Below the pieces are notes generated by a model. That model was not told where the DNA came from. It saw only the letters and a list, made by a program, of their open reading frames with translations, and searched no databases. From Parachlorella kessleri (lineage: Eukaryota; Chlorophyta; Trebouxiophyceae; Chlorellales; Chlorellaceae), in the NCBI GenBank assembly GCA_001598975.1, contig BBXU01001406.1, positions 1 through 27,856 on the forward strand: 27,856 nt of DNA, read 5' to 3'. Positions 20,951 to 27,856 of the stretch are shown here, one piece after another. The position numbers and the translations under genes are program-made. Each line of letters starts with the position of its first letter. Within the stretch, counting starts at the first letter, position 1.

Positions 20951-22311
20951 TCAGTGCTCCCAGGGCAGCACCACTGAGGGCTGCAGCTCCTCCAGCTGGC
21001 CCCTAATCAGCCCGACCGGGGTGGTGATGTTGTGCATGACAGCATAGGCATTCCCGTCCGAGATGGCGCCCTGCAGTCCACATGGAAACCTCCGGGGTGC
21101 GTCTGTGAGTAGACATGGCACTGTAGTAGGTCGGTAAGCGCATATTTCTCATGGTGGCAGTACAAGGGTTCCAACATATCTTTGACCAAGGGGCAAGATA
21201 CTGGAACACAAAGAGGAGAAGCATCCTACCTTCAGGTCGTCAAGGGTGAAGGGGTCAGAAGTAGGGGGGAGGATCCCAGAAGCGTTGAAGCTGGCCACAA
21301 AGCCAACTGCACCGGGGAAGCAGGCAGGATGAGCGACTCCCCACTACGGCACCCAGGTCGTTGTGGCACCGCAGCATTGTAAAAGCAGTCTAGTCTAGTC
21401 GAATCATTGTGATGACGTGCCAGGCCGACACAACAATCCGCAAATTTTGCTCTTGCCCTAAGAGCTTCTAGACGTGGTGGGCGTGGGAAGCAGCGAGGAA
21501 CCTCACCAGATCCAGTAAGGGCTGGGCTGTAGACATCGTGGACATCGTGCTTCTCCAAGAAGGTTCCAGGCGCAAGGAGCACAATGGGCAGGCCGTTTTG
21601 TGAGCTGTTTCCCTACAACATGGTTGGGCAGGCGAGTTCCTTGTCATGTTGGGCTTCCCAACCTCTTCCTTACTGATGGAGCCTGGTCCCGTGTTGCAGC
21701 GGGCAGGTGCGAGTAGCACGTGTGTAACAGTCACCGTCGAGGGGTCTTCCAGCTGCCCCGGCAAGCGCACCCACGCCAGCACAACTCACTATGTGGATGT
21801 GGCTCATAGTGAAGTCGATGATGTCGTTGACTTGGAGAAGGTACACAGCGCGGGTTGCCCCAATGGCCACCGCTACTTTGCCTGTGGCGTTGACGTCCAG
21901 GGGCTTGGGTATAATGTTGGCTCCTGACAACTCTGCTGCAGCAACGTATGGCAACGCGCCGTCCTCTGCAACCATACAAACTTGGGTTACAAGGCCGGCA
22001 GCGGCTGCAGTGTAGGCAACCCAAGCCATAGGAAGAGCCTAGAGGCTCAGTCTTGTAGCAGAACCAAGCCCTGGTAGGAAGAGGAACCCACCATCCGCGA
22101 GCAGCGTGTATTCCTCTCGCCACCGGTCAGCCAGTAGGTCTGCACGCACAACCAAACGCCATGAGTGATCACGACATGCCTGGCATGCCTTCTAGCAGGC
22201 AGTCTTGCGTCACGCTTCTCTTCTGGCAGGTGCCTACGTACCTGCCCCCAGCGGTACTGGGAGGAGCAGCGGCACTATCGCCAACAGAAGCCAGGGAGTG
22301 CGGAAAGCCAT
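20951..22311 (-). CDS. Secreted CHRD-domain protein
   Basis: Exons in transcript order: 22311-22242, 22139-22092, 21965-21790, 21612-21507, 21306-21230, 21070-20951; 198 aa, phases consistent. The first exon encodes a clear signal peptide (MAFRTPWLLLAIVPLLLPVP). The rest is one CHRD domain: AAELSGANIIPKPLDVNATG, then VNDIIDFTMSHIHIG, LPIVLLAPGT, VGFVASFNASG, and the closing AYAVMHNITTPVGLIRGQL. The HIH and IRGQ elements are the family's typical conserved positions. CHRD domains occur singly in bacterial and eukaryotic secreted proteins and as repeats in animal chordin; their biochemical role is mostly unknown. The protein is probably secreted or wall-associated, with NxT/S sequons at FNASG and HNITT. 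It faces the YABBY-like gene divergently across about 830 bases. Confidence 0.88.
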
Positions 22312-23137
22312 GGCCAATTCAGGAACAAAGGTAGAATTGAAACGGAAGGGCGATCTCGTTTTTACAGAGCCGCGGCAATGGCATGCCTTGTCACCACCCG
22401 GGTACTGCTGCTGGACGCGGAATTAGAAATGTGGGAGAAGGAGGCGAAGCAGGTCACAGAAAATTTACAAGCGATTAAATGCTTCGAATTAGCATGTAGG
22501 AACTGAGAAATGGACGGACTGTGCGACGGTGCTAGCCCGGGTTCGCGCGCTGGTCTGGATCAGCCCTTGAGGATCAGCGGGCGAGCGCGCGAGCGCCTAG
22601 GCAACAACACAGAGGGAGCCTTGTAGCTTAGCAAAGCATACAGCGACCTCTCGTTTTCATGACAAAAGGCTACTGACTACCTTTTCACCTGTTGTGAGGG
22701 GTTGCGACAACAGCGCTTGATGTGGTGGAGCCAGCTGGGGTACGTAGCAGGGCTTCTCACGCAGAAAACACAGAGATCCAATGAACAATTTGGGAGCATC
22801 CCTGTGTATGTTGTGCCGTAGGCGAGCGGAAAGCCAGGCGCTCTCCATAGCTTGCCCCGTCAGATGGTGGACATCATGGTAGGCAGCCCTGCCTCAGCCT
22901 TTGCTTAAGACCGTAGGACATGGAAGCTTTGCGACCCTATACTCCAGCTTGCCTCGGAGGCTAGCTGTCTCTCCTCCCAGCAGGCTCCCATGTGACGTAG
23001 GCGGGAAGGTGTGTCCGCTCCTAGGAAAGCTTGTGACAGTCCATGTGCCACAGTTATTCACATTCGAGAGCACCGCGGCTGGTGGTGTACTTCTAGGCAT
23101 TCTGTACAAGGCAGAAAGGTGCTTGAAAACTCAAGTT
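22312..23137. promoter_or_regulatory. Divergent region between CHRD and YABBY-like genes
   Basis: This region must hold the 5' UTRs and promoters of both divergent genes. It contains a GC-rich inverted repeat with 9-bp arms, tcgcgcgct at 22543-22551 and agcgcgcga at 22584-22592, separated by 32 bases in which GATCAG occurs twice. Open frames here (for example 22901-23137) lack third-position GC bias. An additional 5' exon of the YABBY-like gene cannot be excluded. Confidence 0.4.
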
Positions 23138-23827
23138 ATGGCTATGGTCCAGCCAGCCCCTCTCGCCCCTCAGCACCAAATCCCAACTCCCCATGCAGCT
23201 GAGCCGCGGCATGAAAGGCCTGCCACCCCACTAGCAATACGGGTTGCCTGCGAGGCAGACGACTGTGGAGCACTCCTGGAGGTGCGGTCGCAAACCACGG
23301 GCGCACACGTACACGCTGGTGTCTTGGCACCTGGGAGCTGTGCCGCACATAAGGGATACTGCTAGCCCATTGAAGGGATACTCATCCAGAGCAGCCAGCT
23401 AATATATTACAGCATGGAGGGGTCAAGCTCCCCACCTGCTGGCAAGCCTAACAGCCCTGTCCTGCATGTGGTACAGGTGCCCATTCCGCTCGAAGTGCAG
23501 CAACAGGTGCGCGCACTGTGCGTGCTGGCGCCCTTCATATGCTGCCCTTGCCCCACAACCCGCTCCACCGCGCTGGCTCGCTAGTGAAGAAGCACTCGAA
23601 GCTTGGTATGGCCACCGCACAGGCCCTTACAAAGTGTACATGCTGCCGCAGGCTCCGCCTTACCTGATCATCCGCTGTGCCCACTGCAGCCGCCTACTCC
23701 AGGTCAGCCTGCCTGACACTGCATACCTGCCGCAAAGCCCTGCGGGCCCCCAGCACCAAAACCAGGAACCAAACCAGCTAGACACCCCGCTGCTCCCGCA
23801 AGCGCAGCAGCACCAGCTTGCCCTACT

Positions 23828-23874
<47 letters not shown>

Positions 23875-25659
23875 TTTCCCCACCCCAGCAGCAGCAACAA
23901 CCCCAGCAGGATCATCAGCCGCAGGCACCCAATGGACCCCTCTTGCCTCCAAACCTGCTCCAAGAGCAAGCTCTGCTGCGGCAGGGCCTGGCAGTAGCTC
24001 AGCACAGCAGCATGCAGGAAGTGGCGGGGGCAGCCAAGCCCGGCACCCAAGGTGAGTGGCAACCCCTGCTTGGAACACCAGCAGTCGCAGTGCCACTGAG
24101 TCACCCACCCCTAGCAGCCACTACATGCCCCCCTGGGCACCGCTGCAGCTTGTGAACCTGTCCTGGTGTGCCATTAGCAAACTGGTTGCAAGGGGCTGTG
24201 TTCCGCGTCGCCCATGCCCAACCAAGCACCTCACACAGCCCTTGTCTCTGCCCACACAGCTGCATGCTCCTCCCCCTTGCAGCAGGCGTAAGGCAGGCCC
24301 TGCAGCAGCTTGCCAACCCGCCACATCTCCCCATCGCGCCGCTCTCCAGCCTGACACCCACACCGCTGTCGGAACTCATCCGGCAGCGCTCCGGCGCTGG
24401 TGCCCAGGCAGCTTTGCTGGCACAGCAGGCACAGCAGGCGGCCAGCGGGTTGCAGCAGTGGCTGGCGCCACTGAGCCTGACGGCTGGTCCACCCACTAGT
24501 GCAGCAGGTGGCTCAGCAGGCGGACCTGAGGCTGGCATGGAGGCACCGCTGCCAGGCGGTCCTAGTGCTGAGGATATGGATAATGGAGGCCCTGGGGCAG
24601 CGGCAGGACGCAAGAGGAAGGCAGACGAGGCGGCAGAAGGTGGGGCAGGGGAGTGCATGAGCGTCAAGCAGGCAGCGTGCTCTGTGTCACACTTGCATGC
24701 ATGCCTGCTGTGCACACACAACAGGTGTTTTGGACGCTCCAGGTCGCTGGAGGACACGTATTGTGCTGCTGTGCCAAGTTCTGACGAAGGTATGACTGCC
24801 ATGTTATCCACGCTGCAGGGGCAAAGCTGGCGAGTGAGGACTACCAGCTATTCATCAGGTGTGGACACCCCGCTGCCCGCTCTAGGCCCCTTAGCATCTA
24901 GCAGTTCTTTGCAGATGGTCCCCACAACTGCCCCTGATGCTGCTTTGCCAGCAGTTTCTGACCTCCCGTGGTGGGAGGCTTGACGGCTAGCATAGTTGTG
25001 CTATCCATATCAGTGACAGCCTAGGATCACAGCCGCCTCTAGCACTCCTACCTTGGCCCACATCTGCTATCCTGTTGCTACCCTCTGCAGCTCGGAGTTC
25101 CACCGCATCAAGCAGGAGCAGCCGGGCCTCGGTGAGTGGGCCCACCTAACAGCTGGAACCAACGAGCTCTCATTGCATGCTTGCAGTCCTGCTGGCCTCC
25201 CTCCAGCGGGCGCCTGCCCGCGTGAGTAGCATTGCCACTGTTTCCTGGGAAATACTCAGGCCTACGTCACATACATTGCAGCTGTCTTCAACCCTTGCTC
25301 ACCGCTTCCGACGGCTTTACTAACCTCCATGGCTTGCCGCCCTACCTGCAGGCAGCAGGGACGTCCTGAAGCTGGCTGTCCAGGCCTGGCAGCAAGAGCA
25401 AACCAACAAGCGGCAGCGCACCCAGCAGGCAGCCAACGCCGCACAGGCCAGTCCCACTCAGGACTCCGCTGCGGCCGCCACTTTGCCGAACAGCCCAGCC
25501 TGCGCTGCCGCGCACAGCACTGCCAGTGTGCTTGCCGCGGAAAGCGGGAGGCAGGAGGACAACGTGGAGGAGGAGGATGAGGAAGGAGTGGCTGTGGTGG
25601 TTCTATCAGCCGCGGAGGCCGAGGGTGCCCTCTCTGCCCACCTACCCCCCGGCGTGTAG
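23138..25659 (+). CDS. YABBY-like transcription factor
   Basis: Exons: 23138-23281, 23477-23506, 23652-24051, 24283-24639, 24819-24858, 25091-25131, 25352-25659; 439 aa. Splicing brings together a C2C2 zinc finger: VACEADDCGALLEVPIPLEV (C38, C43), then YLIIRCAHCSRLLQV (C67, C70). Its order matches the YABBY finger of seed plants, except that the first pair is C-x4-C instead of C-x2-C and the spacer is about three residues longer. A Gln-rich region follows with a pure polyQ run at residues 118-132, then a basic GRKRK at 300-304, a likely nuclear signal. The HMG-like YABBY domain (~313-355) reads SEDYQLFISSEFHRIKQEQP plus GLGSRDVLKLAVQAW and aligns without gaps to the plant YQ/NxFIKxEIxRIKxxxP...REAFxxAAKNW pattern. 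The C-terminus is acidic (EEEDEEG). By family it is a nuclear DNA-binding regulator; targets are unknown. The start codon is the first in-frame ATG with coding character and is uncertain. Confidence 0.85.
23829..23873 (+). repeat. Pure (CAG)15 microsatellite encoding polyglutamine
   Basis: Fifteen uninterrupted CAG triplets encode Gln 118-132 of the YABBY-like protein. A shorter mixed CAG/CAA stretch follows at about 23885-23910. Purity suggests a recent or length-variable expansion. Confidence 0.95.
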
Positions 25660-26379
25660 AGCCCTGTGTAACCTGGCCCCAAACTCTCAACCCAGATGAG
25701 ACTTGCAGCTGCCGACCAGGCGGGCTGTCAGCCTCGAGCGGGGGCTGGGAGAGTGACTCGGGGGTACTTGCGAAAAATGGTAGGTGGTGCACACAGAGGA
25801 TCTGTGGCTGAGCTGGCAGTGCCAACCTGGTACTTTTGCATGGAGTGCGGTAATCTTGCATGTAGTGCAATTTGTAGGGAACCAGCTTAGAACACGGGGC
25901 AGCAGGGTGCGAGGGTGTCTTGTGTTGTTATGGGGTGATTGTGTGCTGGCAGTGAGCCGCGGCTGTAGGCTGAGAGCATGCTGGGCTGTGATGCAGCCTG
26001 GTTAGTCCATTTGGTCAGTTGACAACAAAACTGGCATCCGCGTGGCTTGTGCTTGCCGAGAGTGTAACTCAACAGCAGTCAGTAGAACTGTACAACGGCT
26101 TCTATCGGAAGTCGTCCAATTGCACTCTCTTGGTACAGTAGGAAGCCAGACAGTAGCGTGGTGGGGTCTCCGCTTTGGGTAGTGATGCTGAACTTGGGAA
26201 GTATGAATATATCGCGTCTCCACACAGCGCCTAACGCGTTTTGAAAACCTTCCTCATGAGTGAATCCTTTAGCTACTGTTCCATCAGTCACACGCAAATT
26301 ACAAGGGACTTGGGCAATACACAATGTCAATGCCATCACAACGCAACAGGGCCAGTACCACTACATCCCGCAATGCCTG
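25660..26379. other. 3' region of YABBY-like gene and AT-richer spacer
   Basis: After the TAG of the YABBY-like gene the sequence becomes less GC-rich. It contains a minus-strand ATG-initiated open frame of 86 codons (26339-26079) without GC3 bias or recognisable motifs, which I do not call. No AATAAA or repeat is seen. Confidence 0.4.
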
Positions 26380-26595
26380 CTATGCCCAGCATGCCAAAAT
26401 CGTCAACTCAATGCCCACCAACAGTGCAGCAGTATGCCAAATGCTCAGTGAGAGGACCAAAAGGCCGCCTACGAAGCTCGTAAACTGCTGACGAGCCTCA
26501 GTAACCTCATCTAGAGGCAGAGTGCCGTCGGGTTGCACGACGAATGGAACGGAAAGGAAAAGCACTGAGCGCACAGCTGTCCCTCTGCATACCAT
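26380..26595 (-). CDS. Possible small hydrophobic protein or exon, unidentified
   Basis: I do not recognise this. From an ATG at 26595 the frame gives 71 residues: a first hydrophobic stretch VRSVLFLSVPFVVQP, a polar turn PDGTLPLDEVTEARQQ, and a second hydrophobic region FVGGLLVLSLSIWHTAALLV, as in a two-span membrane protein. Third-position GC bias is weak. A frame at 26741-26640 (YANDSPIG) could be joined to it through a 56-base intron (26638-26583), giving SPIG followed by TAVRS, but that intron is shorter than any other in the window. It lies just downstream of the TMEM65-like gene on the same strand, so it may instead be 3' UTR of that gene. Confidence 0.25.
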   Translation of the reverse strand: MVCRGTAVRSVLFLSVPFVVQPDGTLPLDEVTEARQQFTSFVGGLLVLSLSIWHTAALLVGIELTILACWA

Positions 26596-26822
26596 CCCTG
26601 CCTTACCGCAACATAACAAAAAGCCTGCCTAAACCTACCTATGGGGCTGTCGTTAGCATATGCCGCCCTGCAGTCGCTGGGGGCGCGAGCTCGCAGTAAC
26701 AAGACGGCTGATTGTAGGGCAAGCAGCTCGAGTGGCTGCACGCTGGAGGCAGTGCTCCTCGCACCAGACGGTGCTCCTATCCAATCTGGGAGGCAAAGCC
26801 AGACCCAGGTCCACTGCAGCCG

Positions 26823-27474
26823 CTAGCTTGGTGCTGCCGATTCCTGGGCCGTTTGTGGCGCAGGCCGCTCCGGTCTGTCTGGGGCCTCCATAAAAAAAAG
26901 GGGCGACATGCCCAGGATGCAGCCGATGGAAACCCCCAGCACCGCTCCGCCCAGCTTGGCAGCTGCAGGAGGGGTGCACCAGCGGAAGTCGATTGGTTTC
27001 CCAAGGACGCCACGCAAGGGACATTGTGCTGACGGCGCCCCCAGCTTTGAGCACAGGCTGGCCCTCACGAGTCACATGAAGAAGCAGGGCCAGGTTTGCA
27101 CTGGCAGGGCAAGCATGGTCTGGCACCTGCAGGGGAGCCTGCTCGCTACCCCCGAGGCCACCGCGCTGCTAACAGTGCTGCTACCAGAATCGCTGCACAA
27201 GGAGTCGCAAACCTGCAGGACATTCGCAGGCTCCACCACATGCGTCATACTGCTGTTGAGAAACTGCCCCACCTTTGACCCGGAACAGGCTCTGCTGCAG
27301 CACCGACAACCGCGGCGGCTGCGCCCACTTGATGTGCTGCACCGCCGACTGTATCTGGTGGGTGACGCTGACGCCCACCACGTCCGCCACAAGGTTGCCT
27401 AGCGCCGCGGAGGCCAGGGTAGAGATCCCTAGACGGGTCCCAAAGGCCAGGTCTATCTGCTCCCCAGCCACAAG
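26823..27474 (-). CDS. TMEM65: TMEM65-like membrane protein, last two exons (5' partial)
   Basis: Exons in transcript order: 27474-27273, then 26962-26823, joined in phase 1 (K, then A with a split codon). The first begins LVAGEQIDLAFGTRLGISTL, followed by ASAALGNLVADVVGV; the second has KLGGAVLGVSIGCILGMSPL before a TAG at 26825-26823. The motifs GISTLAxAALGNLVxD and GxxIGCILGMxPL are diagnostic of TMEM65 (DUF2453), a three-span protein of the mitochondrial inner membrane linked in animals to mitochondrial sodium/calcium exchange. The family's first membrane span, ending around GFGFxDNxIM, is not found between 27475 and the window edge, so that exon probably lies beyond 27856. The role in an alga is inferred from the family only. 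The C-terminal tail (APDRPERPAPQTAQESAAPS) is low complexity. Confidence 0.83.
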
Positions 27475-27856
27475 CTGCAGCAGGGGTTCAGGAAGCATGC
27501 TTAGAGGATGGTTGAGGGGCTCGTGTTGCCTGTGGGGCAAAGGCACATTAGGGGCAGCGATCTAGCTGGGTCCAGATGCAATGGCTGGCTGCTTCGCAGC
27601 CATCAACTGCGGGTACATGAGCATAGATAAAGCAGTGTCAAAGGCACGTGACAAATCCTGGACAGCGGGGCCGCGAGTGGTGGTGTGCAAGTGGAAGGGC
27701 GCGGGTTTCGTCTGACTAGGACACTGCCAGCACCAGACCGGGAAGTCATCTCGTCGAAATCCAGCAAAAGCATAGGGCCACAAACTCAGCAGCATTAGTA
27801 TCATGAATGTATCAGAACTGAGATCTTAAGCGCACACCAGCTGCCACCCCCCCCCT
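27475..27856. other. Right edge, probably intron of TMEM65-like gene
   Basis: If the TMEM65-like gene continues leftward in its own reading direction, this stretch is intron. It ends at a good 3' splice site on the minus strand (ctgctgcag). A minus-strand frame at 27804-27562 is open but matches nothing in the family. The window ends in a run of C, mirroring the G run at the left edge. Confidence 0.4.

Noticed and set aside
22901..23137. In-frame extension upstream of the YABBY-like start
   Set aside because: The frame is open, but it has no third-position GC bias and no upstream start with good context.
25187..25221. Longer 35-base exon in the YABBY-like gene using the acceptor ttgcag at 25186
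   Set aside because: It shifts the frame relative to the last exon; skipping it or using only 25207-25221 keeps the frame.
26079..26339. Minus-strand 86-codon frame with an ATG
   Set aside because: AT-rich codon use unlike other exons here, no recognisable domain, and no splice partner with matching phase.
26908..27402. Plus-strand frame of 164 codons
   Set aside because: It is antisense to the TMEM65-like exons, whose family match is clear.
27562..27804. Minus-strand frame as a candidate 5' exon of the TMEM65-like gene
   Set aside because: It lacks the expected first membrane span motif and runs into a stop before the 27474 junction, with no convincing donor.
1..27856. G run at the left edge and C run at the right edge as telomere or terminal repeats
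   Set aside because: Single short homopolymers without a repeat unit; more likely contig ends or sequencing tails.
1..27856. Mobile elements, tRNA, rRNA, CRISPR arrays
   Set aside because: I found no transposase or reverse transcriptase motifs, terminal repeats, tRNA box pairs or regularly spaced repeats.

Overview
The window is eukaryotic nuclear DNA, most likely from a chlorophyte green alga, probably a trebouxiophyte. Evidence: GC-rich third codon positions, genes split into 6-12 short exons by GT-AG introns (with at least one good GC-AG candidate), Ala/Gln/Gly-rich low-complexity inserts, and a gene set combining plant-lineage families (XEG113-type GT77, YABBY) with general eukaryotic ones. 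There are no operons, tRNAs, rRNAs, CRISPR arrays or recognisable transposons.

Layout, left to right. 514-1760 (+): last exon of a Gly/Arg/Gln-rich RGG protein whose 5' part was not found. 2615-6592 (+): 12-exon GT71 (MNN1-type) glycosyltransferase, 595 aa. 12141-6800 (-): 12-exon GT77 glycosyltransferase of the XEG113 arabinosyltransferase type, 714 aa, converging tail to tail on the GT71 gene. 12462-17040 (+): VPS36 of ESCRT-II, 771 aa, with a long insert containing a UBA domain. 17683-20351 (+): SEC12/PREB-type ER WD40 protein, 396 aa. 22311-20951 (-): secreted CHRD-domain protein, 198 aa. 23138-25659 (+): YABBY-like transcription factor, 439 aa, with a split C2C2 zinc finger, a (CAG)15 polyglutamine tract and the HMG-like YABBY domain. 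27474-26823 (-): last two exons of a TMEM65-like membrane protein whose 5' part probably lies beyond the window. The exon models of the six complete genes were assembled by hand: splice phases agree at every junction and coding lengths are multiples of three.

Five of the products belong to the secretory and endosomal system: two type II Golgi-style glycosyltransferases, the COPII initiator SEC12, the ESCRT-II subunit VPS36 and a secreted CHRD protein. I see no sequence evidence that they are co-regulated.

The points most worth a second look are the YABBY-like gene in an alga (with a possible in-frame 15-nt cassette exon inside the DNA-binding domain), the UBA domain inside VPS36, a 19-bp tandem repeat that copies a 5' splice site four times in the GT77 gene, and GC-AG introns in the same gene.
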